From Salinispora oceanensis (lineage in GTDB: Bacteria; Actinomycetota; Actinomycetes; Mycobacteriales; Micromonosporaceae): a stretch of 64,000 nt of DNA. Of this stretch, positions 1 to 8,385 are shown piece after piece. Position 1 is the first letter of the stretch, and every line of letters begins with the position of its first letter. The translations under genes and the position numbers were made by a program. The notes beneath the pieces were generated by a model. It did not search any database. It was not told the origin of the DNA and saw only the letters and a list, made by a program, of their open reading frames with translations. Location: positions 998,221-1,062,220 of the forward strand of contig NZ_KB911579.1 in assembly GCF_000383575.1 (NCBI RefSeq), in the 5' to 3' direction.

Positions 1-543
1 TTCTTCGCCGCCGCGCTGGTCACCGGCGGAGAGGTAACCGTGACCGGCTGGCCGGGCGGCAGCGTCCAGCCAGTCGAGCGGCTCCGCGGGCTGTTGCAGG
101 CGATGGGGGGCGAGGTGTCCCTCTCCACCACCGGGCTGACCGTGCGGGGCACCGGCACCGTCCACGGCCTGACCGCCGACCTCTCCGACGTGAGTGAACT
201 GACCCCGGCGTTGACCGCGCTGGCGATGCTCGCCGACTCCCCCTCCCGGTTTACCGGGATCGCCCACATCCGGGGGCACGAGACCGATCGAATCTCGGCG
301 CTCGCCCGCGAGTTCACCGCTCTCGGCGCCGACCTCACCGAGTCCCAGGACGGGCTGGCGATCCGACCCCGGCCGCTTCGTGGCGGAGTGTTTGAGACCT
401 ACCACGACCACCGGATGGCACACGCCGCCGCGATCGCCGGGCTGGCCGTGCCCGGCATCGAGCTGAGCGACGTTGCCTGCACCTCGAAGACGATGCCGGA
501 ATTCCCGGCGCTATGGTCAGCGATGGTGACCGGCAAAAGCTGA
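1..543 (+). CDS. aroA: 3-phosphoshikimate 1-carboxyvinyltransferase (EPSP synthase), 3' part
   Basis: EPSP synthase joins shikimate-3-phosphate and phosphoenolpyruvate in the chorismate pathway in the cytosol. The reading frame is already open at base 1, so the N-terminal part lies outside the window. The visible 180 residues are the C-terminal lobe: a TVTGW strand near the left edge, GHETDRI (PEP/phosphate-site region) and YHDHRMAHA (the conserved DHR motif near the C-terminus). The stop is at 541-543. rsgA follows immediately; an ATG at 513 within aroA could be read as its start, but I prefer a start just after the aroA stop. Identity is secure from the motifs and the linkage to rsgA and hisN. 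Confidence 0.96.
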   Translation, partial: FFAAALVTGGEVTVTGWPGGSVQPVERLRGLLQAMGGEVSLSTTGLTVRGTGTVHGLTADLSDVSELTPALTALAMLADSPSRFTGIAHIRGHETDRISALAREFTALGADLTESQDGLAIRPRPLRGGVFETYHDHRMAHAAAIAGLAVPGIELSDVACTSKTMPEFPALWSAMVTGKS

Positions 544-554
544 GGGGAGCTGTC

Positions 555-1637
555 CTGGCAACGAGGCGGCGGGAGTACGACGAGGACGACGTCCGGATTC
601 GGCCCGGCAGATCCTCACGCCCACGTACCCGAAGGCGTCCGCGCCACGCGGACGCGGTCGAGGGGTTCGTCACCGCCGTGGACCGAGGGCGCTACACCTG
701 CATGCTGGAGGGCGCCGAACCGAAGCAGGCGCCGGTGACCGCGATGCGGGCCCGGGAGTTGGGTCGCAAGTCCGTCGTAGTGGGCGACCGGGTTGGGCTG
801 GTTGGCGACACGTCCGGTAGGCCCGGGGCACTGGCCCGGATCGTTCGCATAGCCGACCGCAGCTCGGTGCTGCGACGCACCGCCGAAGATGACGCGACCA
901 CCGCCGAAGGGCGACTGGAGCGGGTCGTCGTCGCCAACGCCGACCAGCTCGTGATCGTCAGCGCACTGGCCGATCCGCCGCCCCGGACCGGCTTCATCGA
1001 CCGCTGCCTGGTCGCCGCGTACGACGCCGACATCGAGCCGCTGCTCTGCCTCACCAAGGCCGACCTCGCCGGGCCGGAGGAGGTGCTCGGGTACTACGCC
1101 GACCTGGAGCTGCCCTATGTCCTGATCTGCCCCGACTCGACCCTGGACGCGCTACGCGGCCTCCTCGCTGGACGGATCTCGGTGCTGGTAGGGCACTCCG
1201 GGGTAGGTAAGTCGACCTTGGTCAACCGCTTGGTCCCCGCGGCCACCCGAGCAGTTGGCCAGGTCAGCGCGATCGGTCGAGGCCGGCACACGTCAACCAG
1301 TGTGGTGGCGTTGCCGCTGCCACCGGTCGCCGACACCGCCGAGGGCTGGATCATTGACACCCCGGGAATCCGCAGCTTCGGGCTGGCCCACGTCTCCGCC
1401 GAGAGCCTTTTGCACGGCTTCCCCGACCTCGCCGAGGGGGCGGCCGACTGCCCGGCGAACTGCCCACACACCGTCGGTGAGCCGCTCTGCGGGCTGGGCG
1501 CCCGAGTCGCCGCCGGCCAGGCCGACCCACGCCGGCTGGCCTCATACCGGCGGCTCCTCGCCTCACGCACGGGCGAGAGCGAGCCGCGCACCAAGCCCAG
1601 TTCCCGAGACCCGAGTAACCCGTCGGCGGGGAGCTGA
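555..1637 (+). CDS. rsgA: Ribosome small subunit-dependent GTPase RsgA
   Basis: A circularly permuted GTPase that helps mature the 30S subunit. An OB-fold-like N-terminal part (from about residue 38) precedes a permuted G domain: TKAD (G4), then GHSGVGKSTLVN (G1) and DTPGIR (G3). A C-terminal zinc knuckle has Cys/Cys/His/Cys in CPANCPH followed by PLC. The frame is open from an ATG at 513 inside aroA, but that ATG has no ribosome site. A GGGGAG at 543-548 sits 6 bases before CTG 555, giving a protein that begins with an ATRRREYDEDD-type actinobacterial N-terminus. I therefore place the start at CTG 555 (360 aa). The start is inferred; the function is clear. Confidence 0.93.
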   Translation: MATRRREYDEDDVRIRPGRSSRPRTRRRPRHADAVEGFVTAVDRGRYTCMLEGAEPKQAPVTAMRARELGRKSVVVGDRVGLVGDTSGRPGALARIVRIADRSSVLRRTAEDDATTAEGRLERVVVANADQLVIVSALADPPPRTGFIDRCLVAAYDADIEPLLCLTKADLAGPEEVLGYYADLELPYVLICPDSTLDALRGLLAGRISVLVGHSGVGKSTLVNRLVPAATRAVGQVSAIGRGRHTSTSVVALPLPPVADTAEGWIIDTPGIRSFGLAHVSAESLLHGFPDLAEGAADCPANCPHTVGEPLCGLGARVAAGQADPRRLASYRRLLASRTGESEPRTKPSSRDPSNPSAGS

Positions 1638-1649
1638 CCAGAGCGGCAC

Positions 1650-1655
1650 TACTGT
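1650..1655 (+). promoter_or_regulatory. -10 box of leaderless hisN
   Basis: TACTGT fits the actinobacterial TANNNT -10 consensus and lies exactly 7 bases before ATG 1663, with no Shine-Dalgarno in between. This is the geometry of a leaderless transcript. No clear -35 is visible. Confidence 0.6.
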
Positions 1656-1662
1656 TCCCTGG

Positions 1663-2466
1663 ATGAAGGGTTACGCCGCCGACATCACCCTCGCCCACCG
1701 CCTCGCGGACGCCGCCGACGCAGTCTCTGCCGCACGCTTTCGCGCCGTGGACCTTCGGGTGGAGACGAAGCCTGATCTCACCCCGGTCTCCGACGCCGAC
1801 ACCGCGGTCGAGCAGAAGATTCGGGCCCTGCTCGCCGCCGAGCGCCCCCACGACGGTCTCCTCGGTGAGGAGTACGGCGAGCAGCCCGCCGCCGGCCCGG
1901 ACGGGCGGCGGTGGGTGATCGACCCGATCGACGGGACGAAGAACTTCATTCGCGGCGTACCAGTGTGGGCCACGCTGATCGCCCTACTCGAGGGGGACCA
2001 TCCAGTCGCCGGCCTGGTCTCCGCACCGGCTCTGGGGCGGCGCTGGTGGGGGGCGCTCGGCGAGGGGGCGTACGCGGGTCCGGACCAGGCGTCCGGTGCG
2101 CCGATCCAGGTATCGGCGGTGGCCGAGCTGACCGATGCCAGCTTCTGCTATTCCTCGCTCAACGGCTGGGCGGAGAGCGGCCGGCTGCCGGCGGTCCTAC
2201 AGATCATGCGAGACGCCTGGCGCAGTCGGGCCTACGGCGACTTCTACGGCTACATGCTGCTGGCCGAGGGGGCGCTGGACATCATGGTGGAGCCGGAGCT
2301 GTCGCTGTGGGACATCGCCGCGCTGGTGCCGATCGTGACCGAGGCGGGCGGAACCTTCACCGACCTGGCGGGCCAGCCCGCTCCGGGGGAAATCGGCTCC
2401 GGCGGAATCAGCGCGATCGCCACGAACGGTCCACTACACACCGACGTCCTCGCCCGCCTGGGTTGA
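1663..2466 (+). CDS. hisN: Histidinol-phosphatase, inositol-monophosphatase family
   Basis: Mg-dependent phosphatase of the IMPase fold, 267 aa. It probably dephosphorylates histidinol phosphate in histidine synthesis, as the actinobacterial HisN family does. Visible motifs are the metal-binding DPIDGTKNF near residue 86-94 and WDIAAL near residue 213, followed by a conserved TEAGG. The frame is open much further upstream through rsgA, but similarity to IMPases begins at ATG 1663, which has a leaderless-type -10 box. It follows rsgA by 25 bases. A generic inositol-phosphate phosphatase is the alternative; the position beside aroA/rsgA is typical of hisN in actinomycetes. Confidence 0.88.
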   Translation: MKGYAADITLAHRLADAADAVSAARFRAVDLRVETKPDLTPVSDADTAVEQKIRALLAAERPHDGLLGEEYGEQPAAGPDGRRWVIDPIDGTKNFIRGVPVWATLIALLEGDHPVAGLVSAPALGRRWWGALGEGAYAGPDQASGAPIQVSAVAELTDASFCYSSLNGWAESGRLPAVLQIMRDAWRSRAYGDFYGYMLLAEGALDIMVEPELSLWDIAALVPIVTEAGGTFTDLAGQPAPGEIGSGGISAIATNGPLHTDVLARLG

Positions 2467-2495
2467 GTACCTGCGCGCTGATTTCGGTCAACCTC

Positions 2496-2501
2496 TATCC
2501 T
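2496..2501 (+). promoter_or_regulatory. -10 box of leaderless membrane-protein gene
   Basis: TATCCT, followed by 6 bases and then GTG 2508. No ribosome site is present between it and hisN. It matches the leaderless pattern seen repeatedly in this window. Confidence 0.5.
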
Positions 2502-2507
2502 CGCGCT

Positions 2508-3464
2508 GTGGTTTCCTCCGGTTGGTGCTTCCTCGCGGCAATGATCATCGCCTACGGGATCGCCAACCTGCTCCAGTCGGTCGCGGCGGCCCGCACCACC
2601 GTGCACCACTCGTTCGATCCGGGGTTGCTGCTGCGACTGGCCGGACACCGCACCTACCTGCTCGGTCTGGGCTGCCAGGTCGGCGGTTTCGTCCTGGCCT
2701 TCCTGGCCCGACGGGACCTTCCGCTCTTCCTGGTGCAGGCCAGCATGGCGGCGGGGCTCGGCGTGACCGCCCTCCTCGGGGTGCTCCTGCTGAGGTGGCG
2801 ACTACCCCGGGCGGAGATCGTTCTGCTGGTGCTGCTCGTCGCCGGGATCACCGGGCTGGTGCTCTCGGCCCGGCCGGCACCCTCGCGGCAACTCGGCACC
2901 GCCGGCCTGGTCACCCTGGCGGCGACCTTCGGCGTGATCGCCCTACTGGGCTTCTTCGCGGTACGGCTGCACGGCGCGCCCGGATCGGTCGCGCTCGGCT
3001 CCCTCGCCGGCCTGGCCTTCTCTGCCGCGGCGGTGGCGGCCCGGCCACTTGCCTCGACCCACTCGGTGGAGGGGTTCCTCGGCGATCCGCTGCTCTACCT
3101 GTTGGTGGCCCACTCGGTCATCGGCCAGCTCCTCCTCGGCCTGGCTATGCAGCGCGGGTCAACCACGGCCGCCGTAGCCGCGATGGACGCGGCCGGGGCG
3201 GTGCCGGCAGCCATCATCGGGCTGCTGCTGCTCGGCGACCAGATCTGGCCGGGTCGGGAGTGGCTGGCCGCGGCCGGCTTCCTGGTCACCCTCGCCGCCG
3301 TACTCGGGCTGACCCGGTACGCGGAGCCGCAGCACCAGCACGCCGTGGCCGGTAGCCGGGAACGGGTGCTGGTCAGCGTTGGCCGGTCCAGTTCGGCGCC
3401 GCCAGGGCGGGTAGGCGCTCAGGCGGCCTCAACCGGGGCGCGGCAGCGGGCCACCCGCTCGTAG
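2508..3464 (+). CDS. DMT/EamA-like integral membrane protein
   Basis: A 318-residue protein with about nine or ten hydrophobic helices and a short basic tail. The periodic layout (helix pairs rich in Leu, Gly and Ala separated by short Arg-containing loops) resembles the drug/metabolite transporter superfamily; the substrate is unknown. Coding signal starts at GTG 2508, although the frame is open upstream. The last 46 bases overlap the 3' end of the glycosyltransferase gene on the other strand, so the two transcripts converge and overlap. The final 25 residues are polar and may be poorly conserved. Confidence 0.75.
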   Translation: MVSSGWCFLAAMIIAYGIANLLQSVAAARTTVHHSFDPGLLLRLAGHRTYLLGLGCQVGGFVLAFLARRDLPLFLVQASMAAGLGVTALLGVLLLRWRLPRAEIVLLVLLVAGITGLVLSARPAPSRQLGTAGLVTLAATFGVIALLGFFAVRLHGAPGSVALGSLAGLAFSAAAVAARPLASTHSVEGFLGDPLLYLLVAHSVIGQLLLGLAMQRGSTTAAVAAMDAAGAVPAAIIGLLLLGDQIWPGREWLAAAGFLVTLAAVLGLTRYAEPQHQHAVAGSRERVLVSVGRSSSAPPGRVGAQAASTGARQRATRS

Positions 3465-4621
3465 AGCCGTTCCAGGGCAGCGCCGGTCCGCTCCCACGTG
3501 TAGCTGCACCGCACCCGGTCCACGGCGGCATGCCCGTAGGCGAACCGCTCGGCGCTGTCGGTCATCAGCCGGCGCAACGTCACCCCCAAGGCGCGTACGT
3601 CGCCCGGCGGCACCAGCCGTCCGGTGACCTCGTCCACGACCGCGTCGGCGATTCCACCCATCGCGTACCCGACCACCGGCACGCCGCAGGCCATCGCCTC
3701 CAACGACACCCGGCCGGCCGAGGCGTAACCCGACGTACAGGCCACCACGTCCGCCGAGCGGTACCAGGTGGCCAGCTGCTCGTGCGGCACCGCCCCCACC
3801 AGAGTCACCTGATCGGCCACCCCGTTGCGTTCGGCCAGTTCCTGAAGCTGGCGTGCCTCGGCGTGCCCGGCGAGCCGATCGCCCGGCGGGCCGCCGACGA
3901 TCACCAGTTCCGCGTCGCCAGCCATCCGGATCACCCGGATCAAATCCTCCTGGCCATGACCGGGGTCGAGGGTGGTCACGGAGAGGATCCGCGGTCGCGC
4001 CTCGCGCGGCGCCGCCTCCCCATCGGGGTGGAACAGCTCCGCATCCACCCCTGGTGGGACCAGCGCCACCGAGGCACGTTGTAGCCCCATCCGGGCCAGT
4101 TCGTCCACCTCGTCGTTGGACTGAGCCACCGCGATGTCCACCACGCGCACAAGGGCCCGCTCCAGCGGAATTCGCTCCGCCGGCGCGCGGTAACGCGCGC
4201 CGAGGCGGCGCAGTTGTTCCAACCCGAGCGAGTGGAAGGTCTGCACGATCGGGATGTCGGTCTCGCGGACGGCGTGCGCGGCGGCGAGCCCACCGAGCCA
4301 GTAGTGCCCGTGCACCATCTCCGGCGCCCAGTCGTCCGCCCACCGGTCGGTCAACCAACGGCCGTACTCGGCGACATGGCCAACCAACTCGGCGGTGGCC
4401 ACCGCCGCGGCGGGACCGACCGGGACTCGCTCGACCAGGTAGCCGTCCGCTGTCGCCGTCGCCGCCTGGTCCGGGGCGTCGCGGCGCTCGTAGAGCCGGA
4501 CGTCGTGGCCCCGCCCAGCGAGTTCGGTGGCGACCCGGGCGATGTGCTGGTGGGTCCCAACAGCCGGGCCGCCGGCACGCCGGGACGGGTCAGCGTGCGC
4601 GCAGACGAGACCAACGCGCAT
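3419..4621 (-). CDS. GT4-family glycosyltransferase
   Basis: A retaining GT-B glycosyltransferase of 400 aa with a Rossmann-like N-terminal half (MRVGLVCAHAD, then a GGP loop) and a C-terminal GT4 nucleotide-sugar half. The latter carries SLEAMACGVPVVGYAMGG, which contains the E-x7-E region that contacts the nucleotide sugar. ATG 4621 is chosen because GGAGG sits 5 bases upstream; an in-frame GTG at 4627 overlaps that SD. It is not MshA, whose N-terminal signature differs. The acceptor is unknown. The gene stands alone, convergent with the DMT-like gene. Confidence 0.88.
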   Translation of the reverse strand: MRVGLVCAHADPSRRAGGPAVGTHQHIARVATELAGRGHDVRLYERRDAPDQAATATADGYLVERVPVGPAAAVATAELVGHVAEYGRWLTDRWADDWAPEMVHGHYWLGGLAAAHAVRETDIPIVQTFHSLGLEQLRRLGARYRAPAERIPLERALVRVVDIAVAQSNDEVDELARMGLQRASVALVPPGVDAELFHPDGEAAPREARPRILSVTTLDPGHGQEDLIRVIRMAGDAELVIVGGPPGDRLAGHAEARQLQELAERNGVADQVTLVGAVPHEQLATWYRSADVVACTSGYASAGRVSLEAMACGVPVVGYAMGGIADAVVDEVTGRLVPPGDVRALGVTLRRLMTDSAERFAYGHAAVDRVRCSYTWERTGAALERLYERVARCRAPVEAA

Positions 4622-4783
4622 GGTCACCTCCAGGCATCGTCACAGTGGCGGTCCTCCCGGTCAGAGAGTCCCATTAACCCAGGGTCCAGGAGTCGAAACC
4701 TGGCAGATCGGCGGCAGCGGTCGACTGGCGATGGCTGCCGGAGCGACGGTTACGAGACGTGGGGCAGCGGGTAGAGCATCGGC

Positions 4784-5356
4784 ATGCGCGACGACGAGTA
4801 CCCGACCCCGGTGTCCGACCCGGAGGCGGTGGGCCTGCCCGACACCGCCGACGACGACTCGACCGCGAACGACGACGTCCGGACCGGGCGGGAGGCAGAC
4901 GGCCCGGACCCCGCGCAGCTGCCCGGGGACCGGATGCCGGTCGCGGTCGACCGGTTCGGGACCACCGCCGACGAGCAGCTCGACGGTGAGTCGCTGAATG
5001 CCAAACTCGGCCGGGAACGGTACGAGCGGTCAGCGGATGATCCGTTGGCCGGACCGGTCGACCCGGACATCGCCGCCGAGGCGAACAGCCCGGAGCAGGC
5101 CGCTCAGGCCCAGCTCGACGCTGATGTGTTCGAACCGGGACCGTCCTCCGATCCGAACTCCCCGGTCTCCCTCTACGACCACGGCCTGCTCGGAAGCGGG
5201 GCCGACGCCCAGGTGGGTCGGCTGGTTGAGCCGGACGAGGGGGCCCATCCCGACCAGGAGACCGACTCGGTCGCGTACGACGCGGGTTCGGCCGGCGGTG
5301 GTGCGAGCGCTGAGGAACTGGCGGTCCACGAGACCCGCCCGCCGCCGGCGGTCTGA
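4784..5356 (+). CDS. DUF5709 family acidic protein
   Basis: A 190-residue, very acidic protein rich in Asp, Glu, Pro and Gly, with no membrane segment and low predicted order. The SVSLYDHGLLGSG-like stretch in the middle and the repeated short Asp/Glu clusters match the DUF5709 family of actinobacteria, whose role is unknown. ATG 4784 is preceded by a TAGAGC element 6 bases away that resembles the leaderless -10 boxes elsewhere. The 160 bases upstream, to the glycosyltransferase start, hold nothing else I can name. Confidence 0.75.
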   Translation: MRDDEYPTPVSDPEAVGLPDTADDDSTANDDVRTGREADGPDPAQLPGDRMPVAVDRFGTTADEQLDGESLNAKLGRERYERSADDPLAGPVDPDIAAEANSPEQAAQAQLDADVFEPGPSSDPNSPVSLYDHGLLGSGADAQVGRLVEPDEGAHPDQETDSVAYDAGSAGGGASAEELAVHETRPPPAV

Positions 5357-5447
5357 CCCTCAACCTTCGGCATCGATATGGGTAGCGGCTCTGGCGTACG
5401 GTGAGAATTGCCACTATTCCGCACCGTGACCCCTGCCGGGAAAGGCC

Positions 5448-5903
5448 ATGACGAACGCAGATCCGGACCTACCGCGCACGGCTGCGCCTCCGGAACCCTG
5501 CCTGTTGATCGCCACCGCCTTCGACCAGGGAGAGGTGACCCAACTACGCCACTCGGCCGCCGCCTGCGCCCACGGAGCGGGCCTACGGGGCCAGCGGCTC
5601 AACGACTTTGTGCTGGCAATCAACGAGCTGACCACCAACGCGGTTCGGCACGGCGGCGGGCGCGGGTCGCTACGGATGTGGCGGCAGGCCAGAAACCTGG
5701 TCTGTGAGGTCTCCGATCATGGGGATGGCCTCAGCAGCCGACTTCTCGTGGACCACCGCCGCCCGGCCCCGGATTCGGTCGGTGGCTGGGGACTCTGGCT
5801 GGCGCGCGAGCTGAGCGACACCATGGACGTGGAGTCCGACCGAGCCGGGACGGTCGTCCGCATCACGATCCGGCTGCCGCTCCCACACCCCGCTCCCGAC
5901 TAG
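5448..5903 (+). CDS. Anti-sigma regulatory factor-type ATP-binding protein (HATPase)
   Basis: A 151-residue GHKL/HATPase_c_2 protein like the SpoIIAB/RsbW group. The N box NELTTNAVRHG (about residues 64-74), a G1-like DHGDG (near 94) and a GGWGL G2 motif are visible, so ATP binding is expected. Such proteins usually bind or phosphorylate anti-anti-sigma factors; none is encoded nearby, so the partner is unknown. GGGAAAGG lies just before the ATG, and a TACGGT near 5397 may be the -10. The stop codon overlaps that of prs on the other strand. Confidence 0.85.
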   Translation: MTNADPDLPRTAAPPEPCLLIATAFDQGEVTQLRHSAAACAHGAGLRGQRLNDFVLAINELTTNAVRHGGGRGSLRMWRQARNLVCEVSDHGDGLSSRLLVDHRRPAPDSVGGWGLWLARELSDTMDVESDRAGTVVRITIRLPLPHPAPD

Positions 5904-6850
5904 CCAGGGGGCGGGTGGTTCAGCCGAAGAGCGCGCTCACCGTTGTGAATACGGCGAATCGCCTCAGCCAACGCGGGGGCCACCGACAGTACGGTCAGCT
6001 TGGGGACCCGCTTCTCGGTGGGGATGGGAACCGTGTTGGTGCAGACGATCTCCCGCACCTCCTCCTGCTCGCTCAACCGCTGCGCGGCTCCGTCCACGAG
6101 GAGGCCGTGGGTGCAGGCCAGCCGGATCGAGCGGACCCCCAACTCGCGCAGGTGGCCCATCAGCTCGACCACCGTGCTGCCCTTGACAATCTCGTCGTCC
6201 ACCACGATCACGTCTCGGCCCTGGACCTCGCCGATGATCGTGCTGATCTCCACCCGGTCGCCCCCGAAACGCTGCTTGGCACCCGCGGCCACCGGCGTGC
6301 CGAGCTGCCGGGCGAAGACCGCCGCCTCCTTGACATAGCCCAGGTCGGGCGAGACCACCACGGTGTTGCTCAGATCATGCGCCTGGAAGTGGGCGGCTAG
6401 TTCACGTAACGCGTGCAGGTGATCGACCGGGATCCCGAAGAAGCCGTAGACCTGCGGCGAGTGCAGGGTCATCGTGAGGACCCGATCGGCGCCGGCCGCG
6501 GTGAGCAGGTCCGCGACCAACCGCCCACCGATCGAGATGCGCGGGGCGTCCTTCTTGTCGGAGCGGGCGTACGCGTAGTGCGGTAGCACCACGCTGATCC
6601 GACCGGCCGAGGCCCCGCGGGCCGCGTTAACCATGAACAGCAGCTCGACGAGGTGCTCCTGCACCGGCGGGACCAGCGGCTGGATCAGGAAGACGTCCCG
6701 TTCCCGACAGTTGGCCTGTAACTGCACTTCCAGACAGTCGTTGGCGAAGCGGGACACCCGGGTTGGGTACAGGGGCACCCCCAGGTGGGTGCAGATCTCC
6801 GCACCGAGCTCAGGATGGGCGCTTCCACTGAAAACGGCGAGCTGGCGCAC
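5900..6850 (-). CDS. Ribose-phosphate pyrophosphokinase family protein, divergent paralogue
   Basis: PRPP synthetase-fold protein of 316 aa, the usual family length. The FSGSAHPELG opening, a YARSDKK flexible loop (canonical RQDRK), TLHSPQVYGFF (canonical DLHxxQxQGFF) and CTHGLL are recognisable. The PRPP/ribose-5-phosphate loop reads VDDEIVKGST instead of the canonical VDDMIDTAGT, and the KRR of the catalytic loop is KQR. It may be an active variant or a paralogue with another role. GTG 6850 is chosen: TAGAAT lies 8 bases upstream, and upstream codons fall between it and purC. It follows purC by 22 bases, consistent with purine metabolism. Confidence 0.82.
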   Translation of the reverse strand: MRQLAVFSGSAHPELGAEICTHLGVPLYPTRVSRFANDCLEVQLQANCRERDVFLIQPLVPPVQEHLVELLFMVNAARGASAGRISVVLPHYAYARSDKKDAPRISIGGRLVADLLTAAGADRVLTMTLHSPQVYGFFGIPVDHLHALRELAAHFQAHDLSNTVVVSPDLGYVKEAAVFARQLGTPVAAGAKQRFGGDRVEISTIIGEVQGRDVIVVDDEIVKGSTVVELMGHLRELGVRSIRLACTHGLLVDGAAQRLSEQEEVREIVCTNTVPIPTEKRVPKLTVLSVAPALAEAIRRIHNGERALRLNHPPPG

Positions 6851-6858
6851 AGCTACCG

Positions 6859-6864
6859 ATTCTA
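6859..6864 (-). promoter_or_regulatory. -10 box upstream of the PRPP synthetase paralogue
   Basis: TAGAAT on the minus strand lies 8 bases before GTG 6850, inside the 22-base gap after purC. It suggests an independent, possibly leaderless transcript in addition to read-through from purC. Confidence 0.5.
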
Positions 6865-6872
6865 CGACCAGT

Positions 6873-7706
6873 TCAGCCCCAGCGCTCGCCGGTGAGTTTC
6901 TCGTAGACGTCAACGTAGCGGGCTCGGGTGGCGTCAACGACCTCACCCGGTACCTCCGGCGCCGGGCTCTGCTTGTCCCATCCGCTCCTGGTGGCCCAAT
7001 CCCGTACGTACTGCTTGTCGTACGAGAACTGGGCGCGTCCCGGCTGGTACGACTCGGCCGGCCAGAACCGGGAGGAGTCCGAGGTCAGCAGCTCGTCGCC
7101 GATCGTCAGCGTGCCATCGGCAGCCCAACCCAGCTCGATCTTGGTGTCGGCGATCAGAATTCCCCGGTCGGCGGCGAGCTCGGCTCCCCGTCGGTAGACG
7201 TCGAGCGTGATCTGGCGCAGCCGCTCGGCGGTCTCCGCGCCGACCTTGTCCACCACCTCACCGAAGGTCATCGGCTGGTCGTGCTCTCCTACCGGCGCCT
7301 TGGTGGAGGGGGTGAAGATGGGCTCCGGCAGGGTGGCCGCCTCGACCATGCCGCGCGGCAGTGCGATCCCGGAGACCGCTCCGGTGCGCTGGTACTCGGC
7401 GAAGCCGCCGCCAACCAGGTAGCCCCGGGCGACGCACTCCACCGGAACCATCTCCAGTCGCCGGCACCGAATCGCCCGGCCGGCGAACTCCGGCGGCACG
7501 TCGGTCGCCGAGAGCACGTGGTTTGGCACCAGCTCGGCGAGTTGGTCGAACCACCACAGCGAGAGCGCCGTGAGAAGTTTGCCCTTCTCCGGGATCGGCG
7601 TCGGCAGCACGACGTCGTAGACGGAGACACGGTCCGAGGCGACCAGGATGAGGTCGTCGCCGTCAGCGTAGACATCCCGGACCTTGCCCGAGTGCAGAAG
7701 TTCCAC
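6873..7706 (-). CDS. purC: Phosphoribosylaminoimidazole-succinocarboxamide synthase
   Basis: SAICAR synthetase, step 7 of purine synthesis (CAIR + aspartate + ATP). The 277-residue protein starts with LLHSGKVRDVY, the family's N-terminal ATP-binding strand, and contains VSVYDVVLPTPIP and VECVARGYLVGG, both strongly conserved. GTG 7706 gives an N-terminus of the expected length. It is followed by the PRPP synthetase paralogue, a logical partner since PRPP feeds the same pathway. Confidence 0.96.
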   Translation of the reverse strand: MELLHSGKVRDVYADGDDLILVASDRVSVYDVVLPTPIPEKGKLLTALSLWWFDQLAELVPNHVLSATDVPPEFAGRAIRCRRLEMVPVECVARGYLVGGGFAEYQRTGAVSGIALPRGMVEAATLPEPIFTPSTKAPVGEHDQPMTFGEVVDKVGAETAERLRQITLDVYRRGAELAADRGILIADTKIELGWAADGTLTIGDELLTSDSSRFWPAESYQPGRAQFSYDKQYVRDWATRSGWDKQSPAPEVPGEVVDATRARYVDVYEKLTGERWG

Positions 7707-7755
7707 GCGGGCTAGTACATCACGCGGCCCGGACCGCCCCGCGGCGGCAGCGGGC

Positions 7756-7802
7756 GGCCCGCCGCGGCCGAGGACGGCCCGCCGCGGCCGAGGACGGCCC
7801 GC
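7756..7802. repeat. 20-bp GC-rich tandem repeat
   Basis: Two full copies of a 20-base unit (GGCCCGCCGCGGCCGAGGAC) plus 7 bases of a third lie between purC and the small membrane gene. The unit contains the palindrome CCGCGG. It is probably replication slippage in a non-coding gap. Confidence 0.85.
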
Positions 7803-7841
7803 AAGACCCGACGTGGAGGGGCGCCGGGAGCGCTGGTCGGC

Positions 7842-8087
7842 TCAGCGCCGAGGTCCGCGCCGACCGCGGAGGACCCCCCGCAGGACGAGCAACACGATCA
7901 CGACGACCACGACCAGGCAACAGAAGAACCCGAGGAAGCCGAGGCCCCCGCGGCGGCGCCGGGCGGCCTCGATCGCCAGCTCACCCGGGCCACTGGCCGC
8001 CCAAGCCGCCACCGGGACAAAAACCGCCAGTACGACCGCACCGAGGACCGTGCTGAGCCGGCCCCACCACTTCGCGAATGCAGACAT
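7842..8087 (-). CDS. Small two-TM membrane protein
   Basis: An 81-residue protein of unknown function. A first helix near residues 12-32 (VLGAVVLAVFVPVAAWAA) is followed by a short basic loop (ARRRR) and a second, very hydrophobic helix near 50-70 with CC and a run of Val/Ile, ending in RGRRGPRR. The N-terminal segment could be a signal peptide, but the second helix makes it a membrane protein. ATG 8087 is preceded by AGGATGG; the longer frame upstream runs into the tRNA terminator and is discarded. Confidence 0.6.
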   Translation of the reverse strand: MSAFAKWWGRLSTVLGAVVLAVFVPVAAWAASGPGELAIEAARRRRGGLGFLGFFCCLVVVVVIVLLVLRGVLRGRRGPRR

Positions 8088-8124
8088 GACTCCATCCTCG
8101 CCGAGCCACGCAAGCCGGGTACGG

Positions 8125-8157
8125 CGAAGGCCCTGGAGGAAACCTCCAGGGCCTTCG
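8125..8157 (-). terminator. Hairpin terminator of first tRNA-fMet
   Basis: Perfect 15-bp inverted repeat (arm CGAAGGCCCTGGAGG) with a 3-base loop, 6 bases beyond the tRNA 3' end. There is no long T tract, which is usual for high-GC actinobacterial terminators. Confidence 0.8.
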
Positions 8158-8163
8158 AACAAG

Positions 8164-8237
8164 TAGCGGGGACAGGATTTGAACCTGCGACCTCTGGGTT
8201 ATGAGCCCAGCGAGCTACCGAGCTGCTCCACCCCGCG
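8164..8237 (-). tRNA. Initiator tRNA-fMet (CAT), copy 1
   Basis: A 74-base cloverleaf: acceptor CGCGGGG pairing with CCCCGC, D arm GAGCAGCTCGGTAGCTC, anticodon arm CTGGG-CTCATAA-CCCAG, T arm GCAGG-TTCAAAT-CCTGT. Anticodon CAT. Two initiator hallmarks are visible: no Watson-Crick pair at position 1:72 (C1 opposite U72) and three consecutive G-C pairs next to the anticodon loop. CCA is not encoded. TACAGT on the minus strand, about 13 bases upstream of the 5' end, may be its -10 box. A second copy lies at 9055-9128. Confidence 0.96.
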
Positions 8238-8385
8238 TCGGCTTCATTACTGTACCCCATCAGACCCGGCCATGATCCGCACCCCCCCGATCCTCGGGTA
8301 TTTACCAGGTACATCCACGACCGGTGTTGTAGATTCGCGCCGATCCGGAACTGCCTCTGTGGACTGCCCGAAGATCGGAGTCGCT

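Noticed and set aside
3419..4621. MshA glycosyltransferase
   Set aside because: Although mshB is in the window, this GT4 protein lacks the MshA N-terminal signature and is too far from mshB to infer it by context.
4680..4783. tRNA-like stretch upstream of the DUF5709 gene (GGTAGAGCATCGGC)
   Set aside because: It resembles a D arm, but no cloverleaf with anticodon and T arms can be formed.
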